Assembly: GCA_002914805.1 (NCBI GenBank) | Contig: JXTB01000191.1 | Location: 215,654-279,653, forward strand | DNA length: 64,000 nt | Reading direction: 5' to 3' | From: Parasponia andersonii | Lineage: Eukaryota; Streptophyta; Magnoliopsida; Rosales; Cannabaceae | Shown: piece by piece, positions 25,701-37,911 of the stretch | How positions within the stretch are numbered: position 1 is the stretch's first letter | Layout: every line of letters starts with the position of its first letter | Notes under the pieces: generated by a model | Database searches by the model: none | What the model saw: only the letters and a program-made list of their open reading frames with translations | Told to the model about the DNA's origin: nothing | Made by a program: the position numbers and the translations under genes

Positions 25701-27440
25701 AATTGGGTTGTGAAATTTCTTGTTACTTGCAATTTCTTTTACTGTTACTTATTCAAACATTCTGTGAAAGTTGTAAGAAAATATCAATACCCAAAAAGGA
25801 AAATGATTATAAGTTGAATTACTTACTAAGACGGCAAGACCTACTGTAATTCCCAACATTGGAATTAAAAAATGTCAAGAGGAAATACATTACCTTAAAT
25901 AAGTTGAAGGGCATCTGTTTCTGAATACGAAAACTACGGACTTTGTCATGATCCACAAGGTCGAAGTATATATCTTTTCCTATCTGTTCAAGTAGATCCT
26001 CATTACGTGCAACCTAGAAGTCCCCAACACATATCCTTCCCAAGTTAGAAGATGTTCGAATAAATCTCCAAATAAAGAAGAAAAATGGGGAAAAACGATA
26101 ACCAAATTCAGCGTGGAAAAACTTTTGCAAAGTTACCTTTATGATAGTATAAAGGTGTGCTTCAGCTTTTTCCTTCCTCTTTAGCTCCTTTTCTTCTTGT
26201 TCTTTTTTCAACCGTATCTGAATATAAACAGGCATAACATTGCTTATTCACAAACACAAATCCACAAACTCACAATTCAAGCCCATAGTGATGTATATCA
26301 ATAATCTTACCCTCAGGTGTTCGGCGATGTCCTTCTCATCAACATTACAAATCATTTTCTCCTTATCACTTTCACGTATATAAACAAGCATATAAGCATT
26401 TGAATACTTCGTAAATTTAAACGGAGCATTGTTGAAGCCAGGATTTGCTTGTGGTAACTGGTAAAAGTAACAAGTAAAATATCAACAAAAAAAAAAGAAA
26501 CAAAGTATCAAATAGAAAGAGAAAATGAGAAAGGAATCCTGGAAAACTTTACCTCTTCCTCACCACCATACTGCTCCTCTAATGCCCTTTTCACATCTTC
26601 CTTTGTTACCCGTTCATCATCAAATTTAAACCTTGAAGCAACAAATCACAATATAGCAAGTTGTGACAACATAAAAGACAGCTTCTCCTCAATTCATCAT
26701 ACGCTTTTTTCACTTTAACAACAATTTTCCTTAAAAAAATTAATAAAGAAAAAAAAAAGAAACACCAACATAAAAGACAGCTCATCTGCAAATGCGTGAT
26801 AAGCTGCGAGTGATGCTGGGTAGATGAAATTAAAGAACTATTATAAGAAACACAAATTTTATCAAAAGATGTAGATGGGAAACACATAAAGTACATAAGA
26901 TGCAAGATCAGAAATCCAGCAGAGCTAAAATTAAAACAAACCACAAGAAACAGTACTAAGCACGGTAAAAAGATTGTTTCAAGATGTTATCTGCAAGCCT
27001 TGTGAGCCAACTTCAGGTAAACTAGATTTAACTTATTCTTGCAACTGCGGGGGGAAAAGAAAAAAACTAATTAAGGAAATTGTTCTGAATCAAATGTACT
27101 GTAAGTGGTAACTGAAAAATCTAAACTATCTGGCTTAGCATCCAAACAAATGATTANATAACAGTCGCAAAGACAAATTACATAACTGTAAAACACATTA
27201 TTCATACCACTGGTCAGATAAAGTTGGCCTGATATAAGCGTAGTAGTGTCCACCATGCACACCTCCACTGTGCACCAAGACACTGCAAAAAATAAAATAA
27301 AATTACAATTAACATCTCACTTTTGAATTAAAAGATCAATATTGTCAATTAAAACAAGACAATTATGATATTATATCATAGATGACAACTGTGTAGTTTT
27401 TTCGTTTGAAAAAAAAACCCAAAAAAACAAAACAAAACAA

Positions 27441-27483
<43 letters not shown>

Positions 27484-30400
27484 TTAAACTGTAACTGAAA
27501 ACTGGAAAAAAATAAATAACTAATAAATAAAACTCTTCCTACAACCAAGAGAAGAGACCAACCTAAAATGCACCAATGGCAAGAAATATGCAGAATGAGA
27601 AATTGCAAATTAATGCATAGAAAACATTGAATAAATACGCATCTAGATAGCTAATTTTCAAGCATGGAAACTAAATGCACAGATGTAACAGGCAGAAAAC
27701 AATACTAAAGAAAAAATGCAGAGGGAAACACCATAGACACAAGCAAAGGCATAACATGTATAAGCCTGAACATTTAATTTCTTGTAGACTCATAAAATTT
27801 CCGTCTTTATTCTTTGATGATAGCAGTGGACACCCGTGTTCACCAACTATGAAACTTCAATCCTTTTTATTTCTCAAGAAAGTTCGTCCTTCTTAATAAA
27901 AAAAAAATGTTGCAGAGACACAGCATGACAAAATTATGATATGACCAAACACCTCATCATTCTCGTACTAGATCGAATACATAAATATCATCCTGAACCT
28001 GCAATTTGAAAATGAAAATAACTATACTCAACATGTGAATCATTTTATTAAACTTCTTTATACCTTCTCAACCTTTCGCTCAAGATCAAAATAATGCAAA
28101 TAAGTTTTGAAATTTTATGTTTCACATCATCAAACGTTTTTTGTCGAAGAAAAAATTAATATTCTTACTGAAAAAAAGGAACAAATTAATATTAAGTATT
28201 GACTGTATTGTATGTAACTACAGGTGCTTTCTGCTTTAATTACACAATTAAAATACAGTTCATAAATTGGGTCAAACCTAAGTGTATAGAAAAGAAATAT
28301 CAATAAAGAATGCAACTACTTTAAGGATTCACCACAATATTGTTATAAAATACAGTATATTAGTTAGTTTACTGCACTTAAAATAGCACAACAATGAGCA
28401 CATCATTTAAATCACAGAGCAAAGTTGTTAATTTAATTACTACATATACATGCACTACAATTTATAACAAATCTTGCTGAAATTTTCAGGGGGTTTATGC
28501 ATGTGTTTCTCTAAGTGACACTTTACGTACAACCAAACAGAGAGAGAATTCACAAAGCAGTATATGTTAGAAAAAAAAAAAGAAAAAGAAAAAAGAAATC
28601 ATCAGTACCTATGAAGAGTGTAAAGGTTGCGAATGCTCCTGTCAGCGTCAGGTGACAGATATTTACCATTCTCCCTATCAAGGTCAAGGTGCAAAGGGAA
28701 CTCATAGCGGTCATTTATCTGTTGGGAAATCAGTGGAACAGTTGATTTCAGGAAAAAATTCATCCAAATAATTACAATGACAAATACAGATCTGATGAAG
28801 AAGTCAATAATAAGAACCAATAAGTGGACATAAATTGAAAATTTTCTTGATATTTCTGGAAAAAATCAGCAGTTCCTTATCTAGACTATAAGGTATAAAC
28901 TCGAGAGTTAATTGTGGGGTTGCTGGGGTGGGGTCCTCATCTAGCTTTACAGAAATTAAATACAAATCGAAACAATTGGCAATAAGAGCTTCATGTCTAT
29001 GACATAAGACTATCTGTGGTGAAGAGAAGGAATTGAATTCTCAATGCATTAATCAATAAGTATAAAACCAATTTCATCTAGGCTAATACAATTTAAAGAA
29101 AGAAATAATGTAACTCCACAAAAGGATTAATTACAAATTAGGCAAAATCAAGGGGAAATTGGGAACAAGCTGTATACAATAAGCAACGTAAAGAAAAAAA
29201 CATTCACATATGAGCTAAACGATAAATGAGCAACCTTCCCATAGTTAATTTATGCAATATGCATGCGCTAGCAGACTTAGCCGGATTAATAACTGCACAC
29301 ACCTCCAATGCTGAGGTTTACAATTCCCAACCCCCATCCCTTATCAAAAAAATATGAAATATACACAAAGGACTATCCTTTATCTCCAGATATTAAGAAC
29401 ATCCTTGCCCACTGTTCTTTCCACTAAGACAGTCACTCCATTATGTACAGAACTCATAGTTTAAAAAGGACAAAGCATCAAATCAGAAAAACAATGATCA
29501 CACAACCCCATAATTGCAAGCTAAAAGACACAACACAAGTAAATTACTACAGACCCCATTCAAGCACAGGAAGCGTCTATTTACCAAGTCCTCTCCAACT
29601 TTATATGGTCAAATTTTAAAACGAGGCAAGTACTAAAGGAAACTCCAGTAAGAACAACAGCACACCAGATTTAATTTGATGCATAGGAGGACTCAAGGAG
29701 GGCAGAGAGGGGTATCGGGTAATTAGCGAAACGAGGTTGTTCGAGCTGAGCTCCTTGAAAGAGTTCTAGTCCTCTCAAATGCCTAGAGTCATTGTATCTT
29801 CTTCCTTTCTCAACCAATCAATATACCAGTAGACTATATTTCTTTATGGCTATGTGTTGTTCTTTGTTACTCTGCTAGTAGGTCCTATCAAATTGATATG
29901 TACTGCCAATGGAACTGCAGGAGACTTGGTCAACTTTGATTCGATAAACAAATGTGTTTTCCCAGTAAGTAGTTTCCAGGTTGGTCCATAAGTGATTTTC
30001 TTTTGCCGTGGGTTCGGACTCTTGGGAACTTGGTTTACTTTAGAAACCCTTGAGTTTGTCTACAAATAGTTTGTTTAAAAAGGAAACCAAGCCCCTTCAG
30101 CATGGGACACTCTAAGTAGCTTATATCTGCAATATACTGCAATTTAATTTTATATAGCACCCATCTAATCAAACATATAAAATATTGAGCGCCCAAAGCT
30201 ACTTCAAATGGTCAAGAAAAAAATGCCTACTGAGCTCACCCAATAATATGAAATTGAAACGAAAGCACACAATTACAGGAATACATAACACCTGCCAACT
30301 TGTACAACGATATTAAGGAAAAGCCTAAACCACTACCAAGTTACATCAACGTAACTGATTGCCCTCAAGCAAAGGGATCAATTGAAGTTTGCAGGTATAA

Positions 30401-33400
30401 CATCTTTATAGTGATTATTCCATAATTACAAATAAACACATATATGACTTGACAATTCTGACCTTACTAGAGATTAAAGCAATTTAACTTTGAACAGTAA
30501 TAATGTTTCCAATCAGGCACATGCATGCCCTAACCTTCTATAACACAAATATCCTTCATTTCAAGAAAAAGACGTGTATTAACAACTACTGATACAACTA
30601 GAAGGGGAAAAAAAAAGAATAAAAGAGAGAAAAAGTGACATTCTAGGGGCTGAAATTTTTTCTATCAATTGCTTACCTTTACCATGGTATCCCGTATAAA
30701 ATCATACTCAAACCGCTTTAGTTGAAGCTGAAGGACAGGAGGAAAATCGATGAATAGAACACCTTTCCTTGCATCCTAAATAAGCCAAAAAAGGGGAGAA
30801 AAACATAGTGAGTATCTTTAAAGAGTGAATAATGAATTCCCAAAAACAAAAAAGTTAAAATTGAGTCAACCCAAGAAGAAAAATTTAATGATGAGAAACA
30901 GTCTAGATTCCTATCAATTCAGTTAAAATGAAAATAAAAAAGTTCCACCACATTGACATAATTTACCTGTAAACCATATTGTTCAGCATGATACTTATTG
31001 TCACCTTCAAGACGTTCAACTTCCACATATTTGTCGAAAGATGCATAAACATCCCTACAGCCCTTAACATCAAGCTGAAGATCTACATTCAAATATATAA
31101 AACGATAAGGTCCATAAACAAAAGGTGATAATAAAAAATTTAGAGCAACCCCAACATTTACCATAAAATGATTCTTTTCTTGTTGATTTGTAGTCCACAT
31201 TGATGCACTCTATATAGTTCATATGGTGCCCTTCAAATAACAGTTGTATAGTACCCTCCACGACAGTTCCCTGGGGCAGTAAAACAAACCAAAACAAATA
31301 TATCAGAATAATGTGCATAATTTCTGTAGCCTAATATTGTCAGACCATTTTTTATACCTTCATCTTGTCCTCAAGCTTTTCACAAAGAACCCTATTTAGT
31401 TCTTGGACATCATGTTGCATAAATGAATCATAAGTATCCCATCCAAAAGACTTTGTCAATTCTTTTGTTGCTACACTAGTATCACTATACTGAAGCTTGT
31501 AAAATAAACTCTGCAAAGCCAGAGGGATGCTCCCCGATGGATTATCATTCTCAGTTGTTGGCATATGATACACAGCCTGAGGAAAAATATTCAAAATATT
31601 AGGCCTCCTGTAAGAAACATCAGTCATAATTTTTAAACTAAATATGTGCTTAACCTTTCTAAAGTAAGGGATATGGTACAAAGTCTGGAGGAGAGAATTC
31701 ATATAACATGTAGCTCCTTGGTTCTTAAGTCCAACATAACCAGTTTCTTTCTTCGAGTCATGCGACCAGTAATCAACAACTCTACGTACAGCAACATCAG
31801 CTTCAACTATGCATGTGTCATTCACAAGATACCCTCTAGCAGGATCATATAATTCACCAAGAGGCATGAATGAAGTGAAACCCCAATCACTCTCACGTGC
31901 ATTAAACTGATGCTGTGTTTCTGCCAAAAAAAAAACAAAAAAAAAAAGGCCAGTACAATAAGTTGAGATGTGAAATTTTGAACTAAAAAGATCAAAGGCA
32001 CATAGCTATACAGGGAGAGAGGTTGCAATACTTCATATCATGTGTCACTTCACTTCATCAAAGAACTATATACGTCACTTTAATTATACTTTCACGTACA
32101 GGAAAGTGAACTGAACCTTCTTTTTTCACTTCAGTCTTTAGAAATTGCAATAAGATATTGTCTTTTTCCTGGTAAAATTTTAAAAAGGAAACAATACTTT
32201 CTTCTGCAGATGATATTGTCCTATACCTTTTGGTAATCGTGCTCTTAATAATTGGTTCTTTACACACTAACATCAAAGCTTTTCTTTTTGGCATAAACCG
32301 TCTAGGAGTCAGAATTTATTCCTCAAAACAATTCAAAGTGATGCATATAGCATAAACTTTCAAAACGAATCTTACAAAGTGTCAACCATCAAAATTCAAA
32401 AGCAAAAATGAGAAACAAATTTTCTGTATTTACTGTCAATATCTCCAGAATACAGAAGACAAGTTAATGCCATCATTCAACTTCAACAAAAGTGAGAACA
32501 TTTAGGTATGAAAATGAAGGTTTCTTAATATTCAATTTCTTTACACAAATAAAGTACCAATTACAAAATGAAGTCACTTCTTGATAGGAACATGAATAGC
32601 AGAGATAATACCTTTTCTTACAGAATATTTACTCTGAACTTGATTGACAACACTTAAGCTGAACTGCGCATATCTACTCCACCCATAAGGCAGAGTTGTT
32701 GAATCAGCAACATCTAGATACATTGACAAGTGATCCACATTGTTTCCTTTGGGGAATACTAGTATCCTCCTGGACATTTCAATTCATATAGATTGCATAT
32801 TGTAATTATTACCAAGAGATGTAATATTTTCCCTCTACACATGGATCAACAGTAACAAAATAAGCTGAGATTCAATTACCATTTATAGCCTCCAACATAA
32901 AATATTTCAGAGTAGAGCTTCTTGATATTTAGCCTTGAAAAGTTATCAATTGTCCAAGTAAACCTTGCAGATGGTGGATCATCAACTGGTTGAGCCTCCA
33001 CAGTATTTCCAGTTTCCGGTTGAGCTACTAGAAAAAAATATTTACCCAGAAATCAACACTTTTATTAGAAGGAAAAGAAAAAGGGAGCAGTTTGGGACAT
33101 TGTATTATCGATTTCTATTAATATAAACACGAGAAACAAAATGACACCAAACAACAAAGCCAATACAATATTTTATGAAACAAAATTCGATTTCCACGTC
33201 ATTTCTCATCAACTAACTAAAATCAAATTAATTTCAAAAGCCCAAAATCATAACAATAACAATCAATCCCATTCCTCAAAACCACAGTCACTTATTGCCC
33301 ATTTCTGCTTATGTGCCATTTCTTAAGTTAAAGCTATTATAATCCAGTTAAACGCTAACCTTCTACAACCAGAAACATCTCAAATTACAACACCAACTTT

Positions 33401-33906
33401 GGCACTGTTCACACTTTCGTTAAGAACCAAAAACAAAAGAAACATTCAAATAAGAAAATACCCACAATTCAAGTCAAAATGAGGGTTAGCATAGACATTT
33501 GCTCAAAATTTTCCGGGAAAATAAAAAGGAGAGAAAATGAGGAAAAAAAATCAGGAACTGAGCTGTGCCCTAAGAAAATTATAAAAATGGAAAAAGGCAT
33601 ATAGTGACCTTCCATTGGCTGAGGACCATGGGGGAAGTCGGTGTGTGGGACCAGCATCTCATCGTCTTCTTGCTGCTGCTGCTGCTGCTGCTGAAACAAA
33701 CAAACAAACAAAGAAAAACCAAAAGCTTACATGAGAGCTCGGATCTGCTAGCAAGACCCTAGAAGACTACCGATGCAGCCGAACCAGTCGTTTTCCGGAT
33801 CGCCCAATTGAATTGAAATGAGAGAGAAAGAAGAGAGAGAGAGAGTATGTGGTTGAGTGGGAAAATTGGAGATTACATCGAGCGGTGGAGGAGTCATCAA
33901 AGTCAT
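18734..33906 (-). CDS. UBP12: Ubiquitin carboxyl-terminal hydrolase 12/13 (UBP12-like), 32 coding exons
   Basis: Deubiquitinase with MATH, USP and USP7-type C-terminal ubiquitin-like regions. Exons (high to low): 33906-33877, 33690-33609, 33027-32880, 32769-32612, 31920-31655, 31576-31358, 31270-31162, 31082-30967, 30775-30677, 28718-28609, 27282-27208, 26631-26553, 26457-26311, 26217-26137, 26013-25894, 25426-25304, 24292-24215, 24092-24004, 23938-23830, 23715-23647, 23457-23347, 22239-22184, 22081-21904, 21772-21671, 21562-21491, 21254-21189, 20887-20822, 20572-20489, 20372-20256, 20098-20024, 19907-19821, 18775-18734. They total 3363 nt, 1120 aa; Arabidopsis UBP12 has 1116. The start MTLMTPPPLD and end NRHAFEKPVKIYN match the family. 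MATH spans about residues 55-185. The Cys box GLKNQGATCYMN puts the catalytic Cys at 211 (codon 31708-31706); the His box HSGGVHGGHYYAY puts His at 458; FDDERV follows. A seven-Gln run opens exon 2. In Arabidopsis, UBP12/13 act in clock, flowering, hormone and defence control. UBP12 versus UBP13 orthology is not resolved. No break is seen. Confidence 0.97.
22433..22644 (+). mobile_element. MITE-like element, copy A, in a UBP12 intron
   Basis: Begins CCCAATCCAATAGG then a T run, and ends A run then GCGGATTGGTCCC: terminal inverted repeats of CCAATCC type. Inside are TGTTGGATCATTATCTAATG and AAAAGACGTGCATGAT, shared with copies at 42086-42313 and 48383-48612. About 210 bp, no coding capacity. 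It lies in the intron between exons 21 and 22, flanked on both sides by (AT)n runs. Confidence 0.75.
22645..22705. repeat. (AT)n microsatellite, about 60 bp
   Basis: An uninterrupted AT dinucleotide run directly beside the MITE-like copy A. A shorter (AT)n run lies on its other side at about 22409-22431. Both are in a UBP12-like intron. Confidence 0.9.
27447..27481. repeat. (AT)n microsatellite in a UBP12 intron
   Basis: A run of AT dinucleotides after an (AAAAC)n-like stretch, in the intron between exons 10 and 11. An undetermined base (N) is present at 27157 in the adjacent intron. Confidence 0.85.
28719..30676. other. Largest UBP12 intron (about 1.96 kb), possible old insertion
   Basis: The intron between exons 9 and 10. 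The stretch at about 29690-30110 differs from its surroundings: less AT-rich and free of the A runs typical of these introns. It could be a decayed retroelement fragment, but I could not match it to a domain. Confidence 0.35.
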
Positions 33907-33943
33907 GGGTGGGGGATTGGTGGCCGTCCGATCGTCGAATCTG

Positions 33944-33949
<6 letters not shown>

Positions 33950-33982
<33 letters not shown>
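33950..33982. repeat. (GA)n run in the UBP12 5' leader
   Basis: A GAGA microsatellite on the plus strand, so CT-rich on the transcribed minus strand, 45-75 bp upstream of the UBP12 ATG. Pyrimidine-rich CT leaders are common in plant 5' UTRs; here it probably lies in the leader or core promoter. Confidence 0.75.
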
Positions 33983-33985
<3 letters not shown>

Positions 33986-34165
33986 AGAGTCTGCAACTGG
34001 AGAACGGAGACGGAAAGAGGGGTTGCTGGGTTTAGTTCGAGAAGGGACAGAATGGTAATTTCGTCAGTCGATGGAGGAGAAGACGAGAAAAGTAAGATTG
34101 CAAAGACCCCGAAGAATACGACTCTCTCCCTCTCCGCTTCTCGCTTCTGAATGTCCGAGAACACC

Positions 34166-34194
34166 CGGCCCAAGCCCAACTAAAGGGTTGGGCT
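34166..34194 (-). promoter_or_regulatory. Tandem TGGGCY (site II-like) elements upstream of UBP12
   Basis: The minus strand reads AAGCCCAAC, a short spacer, then GTTGGGCTTGGGCC. This holds two adjacent TGGGCY motifs and a 9-bp inverted repeat, about 265-290 bp upstream of the ATG. TGGGCY elements are TCP-binding promoter sites found in broadly expressed plant genes, which fits a housekeeping deubiquitinase. Motif match only. Confidence 0.5.
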
Positions 34195-34223
34195 TCGATT
34201 AATAGTTTGGGATATGATCTTTA

Positions 34224-34606
34224 AGCTATGTTTGGTAGCAAATAAAGGAGAGGGCAACCAAAAATTTTGAAGAAAAAATGAATGGAAATAAAAATTTGAG
34301 TTGTTTAGTAGAAGAGAAAATGAAAATGAAGAGAAAAGAGTAGAAAAAAAATTGTAGAACTCACTCAAATATTTTTCTCCAAAAAATGAAGAAAAAAAGG
34401 GGAAGAAAAGTTTTTTTTACTAATATTTTAAAGTAAATTTATCAAATTAATTCTGCACACTACTTCTAAAATTTTAATAAAAAAAGTAAAATAGTCATTT
34501 TAAAATATACTAGTTTCTTTCTTTCTTATATACCAAACAATAATGGAAGAAAGATATTTTCCTTTCCATCCTTCGTATTTTCTTTCCTCTCTATTAAACA
34601 TAGCCT
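34224..34606. mobile_element. MITE-like element beside the UBP12 promoter
   Basis: Ends are imperfect inverted repeats: AAGCTATGTTTGGTAG... and ...CTATTAAACATAGCCT. The inside is A-rich on the left, T/C-rich on the right and has no coding frame. GGCTATGTTTGG-type ends resemble nonautonomous hAT-like elements, but I found no clear target duplication, so the class is uncertain. Confidence 0.5.
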
Positions 34607-35261
34607 AAGTGTAGTTAGTAATCTCGTGTTTTCCACTAAATGGCTTTAATAGGATTGTTTTGTAGAATGATTTTCGAGCATTGAATAAAAATGCTCTATT
34701 TTTTAGGATAGAATTTAGTAGATTTTTTTAGTTTATGAATAAATATATCCTTTTTATGTTTCATATTTTATTAATATCATAGTTACTCTTGAGACACAAT
34801 CACTCTCACTTTTAAATTTTACTTTTAGATACTGTCAAAATAAAAGCGAATCACTATAAATGACCATTCTCACCACCATTAATCGCCATTGACAACCTTG
34901 GATTTCTCCTTCATCTTGACGACCTTCACTCTTGTTTCTCTTTCATTCATATTGTCTTCTCGATTGGCCATTCTAGGTTCTGATGACAATAACTGCATAA
35001 AGTATGTTCTGAGCTAACTAAGATGGAGGTTGCACTAATGGCAAGGGTAACGACTAAGGTGATGGAACTAGTTAAATGATTAGGCATTGAAGAGTATTAT
35101 TTCTAGGGATGGGATTGGGACTACGATTGAGATTTGGGGCCTGGCTAAAGCTTAGGTTAATATTCATAAATTAGGATTTGTACATTATGAAATTTTTGCT
35201 ACTTTGTTTTTGATTTTGGACTTTTTTACAATTAATATGTTTTCTCCTAATTTGATACCTG
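34607..35261. other. Intergenic DNA
   Basis: No gene, RNA or clear repeat recognised. Confidence 0.5.
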
Positions 35262-36935
35262 CTGAAAAATTAAAGTTTCAATCTTACTCTTATTTTGAAG
35301 ATAACAAACATTTGATTTAGTACTAATGATTTAACTTGAGTGTATAGTAAAATGGCTTTAAAGTTCTCGCTCAAGTTAATCAAGGAATCAAGCTTGAAGA
35401 TGGATGTATATGGGCCTATTAGAATCAAGCTTGATGATAGATAATCAAGATATAAGACCATGTCTAGGTAAGATATATTTCATAATTAGTCTTGCATTTG
35501 ATTTAGTTCATTGCACATAGATTCTTTTTGCATTGGCTCATACTTTAAAAAAAAATTTCAAATACTTTCAAAATAATTTTCAAACTATCTTAAGGTTAAA
35601 ATAGTTATTTATTTTAGAAATTTGAAAATAAATATCATTTTCAATCTAGATAAGATTCCCTCAAAAAGTCTATTTTTAGTAATAAAAATATTTGGGAAAT
35701 AATGAGATTTAAAATAACGACCAAAAAGGAACCAAAGAAACTAATCGGTGATTTCTGATCCTAAAATAGTCGACCACTGGTTGTCAACTACTACACCTCG
35801 ACCATTTGACAGTTAGAGCTAAACGCCCATTATCAGACTCTAATGGATAGTAAAAATGGTCGACCACTTTTTTGATAGACAACCAGTAACAATTGAAAAC
35901 GGCTAGTTTTTGAAGATAACTTTATATATAGCGAAGTTTGACGACTTAGAATGAGAGAATATGAACCTACATTGATACCCAATTAGTTTCTTAGTGCAAA
36001 GCTCTCTTTTACTTAATTTTAACTTTCAAATCATGTTAAACCAGTCTTAAAGCATCTATAGTGTATTATTCTAAATCTCCTAAGCCAAAATTATATTCAT
36101 TATTTTGTGAGGAGAGTTTGTGAGTAAGTGTATTCGCTCTTTTATTGAAAAAGAATTTGAGTTAAGGTGAGGTTGGCACCGGAGTGATAAACAACCTAAA
36201 CACAAGTGAGTTTAATACCGAATTCATAAACAGGCCGTGTATAGGTGAGGTTGCCACTAGAGTCATAAACAATCCGTGAGTTAGTGAGATTGATACCATT
36301 GTCTAAACAATCCATATAGGTGAGGTTGGCACAGGAGTCATAAATAACCTATACATAGGTAAGTTTGGCACTGAATTCATAAACAGCTCGTGTATAAGTA
36401 AGGTTGCCACTAGAGTCATAATAACCCATGAGTTAGTAAGATTGATACCATTGTCTAAATAATCCATATAGGTGAGGTTGTCACCGAAGTCAAAACAATC
36501 TGAGGCTAGGCGTGATAGAGCCGAAATCAAGACTACTGTAAAGGACATGGTATACCTAAGAATAATTCACTCCATTTGTAAAAGGGTTGGTCAAGCTCAT
36601 AATCTTGATCTAATAATGGAAATCTCAAAGCAAGTTACCGAGTGCTAGGGACGTAGCTAAACTGTCGTATTTGTCGAACCTCATAAAAATCGAGTTTGTA
36701 TTTTCTCTATCCCTATACTTTTTATTTTATTGCAAGCTATTTGATTGAGTGTTTGATATATAGTGCACTTAATTTACTTGATATTATTGCTATATACTTG
36801 GTATTATTTTTCGTTTAGCTTCAAAGTTTCAAAATAGTGGTCTATAATTTTACATAGTTGAAAAGTTTCTTAAAAAATTTTAAAACCCAATTCACCCTCT
36901 CTCTTGGGTAATCAATCTTAGGCTAACAATACCTA
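35262..36935 (-). repeat. Noncoding interspersed repeat, copy 1 (about 1.7 kb)
   Basis: On the minus strand this starts near 36935 as TTGTTAGCCTAAGATTG followed by GGGTGAATTGGGTTTTAAAA. It closely parallels the plus-strand sequence starting at 45151. Both share the opening block, the stretch ATATATCAAACACTCAATCA, a 39-bp minisatellite and GGTCGACC-containing segments. TGTTAG at the 5' end suggests an LTR, but I could not fix the other end. No coding frame. Confidence 0.6.
36167..36520. repeat. 39-bp minisatellite with a four-unit super-repeat
   Basis: Nine units begin GTGAGGTTG or close variants (GTGAGTTTA, GTGAGATTG, GTAAGGTTG) at spacings of about 36-39 bp and share a CATAAACAA-like core. 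Units 1-4 are more like units 5-8 in order than like each other, giving a ~155-bp higher-order repeat. The same units occur inverted at about 45560-45800. Confidence 0.82.
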
Positions 36936-37164
36936 CGAGTTTTTTTTCTTTATGTATTTCATACAATGGTTTCATTCGATTTCTTAGAGAATGTAATGTA
37001 ATGAATTTCTTTTTTTTTTTTTACAAAAAATATGTAGTTATAGTATTTGTTACGCCCCCTAGCTCAACTATACGACTATGTAGGTCAAACTAGGAAGCAT
37101 TACTCTTTTATAAACCATAACTTTTGTTTTGTTCAAAAATTTGGGCCAAATTTAAACTTTTCAA

Positions 37165-37911
37165 NNNNNNNNNNNNNNNNNNNNNNNNNNNNNNNNNNNN
37201 NNNNNNNNNNNNNNNNNNNNNNNNNNNNNNNNNNNNNNNNNNNNNNNNNNNNNNNNNNNNNNNNNNNNNNNNNNNNNNNNNNNNNNNNNNNNNNNNNNNN
37301 NNNNNNNNNNNNNNNNNNNNNNNNNNNNNNNNNNNNNNNNNNNNNNNNNNNNNNNNNNNNNNNNNNNNNNNNNNNNNNNNNNNNNNNNNNNNNNNNNNNN
37401 NNNNNNNNNNNNNNNNNNNNNNNNNNNNNNNNNNNNNNNNNNNNNNNNNNNNNNNNNNNNNNNNNNNNNNNNNNNNNNNNNNNNNNNNNNNNNNNNNNNN
37501 NNNNNNNNNNNNNNNNNNNNNNNNNNNNNNNNNNNNNNNNNNNNNNNNNNNNNNNNNNNNNNNNNNNNNNNNNNNNNNNNNNNNNNNNNNNNNNNNNNNN
37601 NNNNNNNNNNNNNNNNNNNNNNNNNNNNNNNNNNNNNNNNNNNNNNNNNNNNNNNNNNNNNNNNNNNNNNNNNNNNNNNNNNNNNNNNNNNNNNNNNNNN
37701 NNNNNNNNNNNNNNNNNNNNNNNNNNNNNNNNNNNNNNNNNNNNNNNNNNNNNNNNNNNNNNNNNNNNNNNNNNNNNNNNNNNNNNNNNNNNNNNNNNNN
37801 NNNNNNNNNNNNNNNNNNNNNNNNNNNNNNNNNNNNNNNNNNNNNNNNNNNNNNNNNNNNNNNNNNNNNNNNNNNNNNNNNNNNNNNNNNNNNNNNNNNN
37901 NNNNNNNNNNN
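37165..37911. other. Assembly gap (747 N)
   Basis: Undetermined bases inside the left arm of the palindrome. The flanks pair with right-arm positions near 41104 and 39760. If the arms are symmetrical the missing sequence is about 1.34 kb, more than the 747 N shown. Confidence 0.95.

Noticed and set aside
33847-34150. Plus-strand frames upstream of UBP12
   Set aside because: They cover the GA microsatellite and antisense of the UBP12 leader and first exon; low complexity.
36167-36520. CRISPR-like array
   Set aside because: Units are contiguous diverged tandem repeats without unique spacers, in a plant genome; it is a minisatellite.
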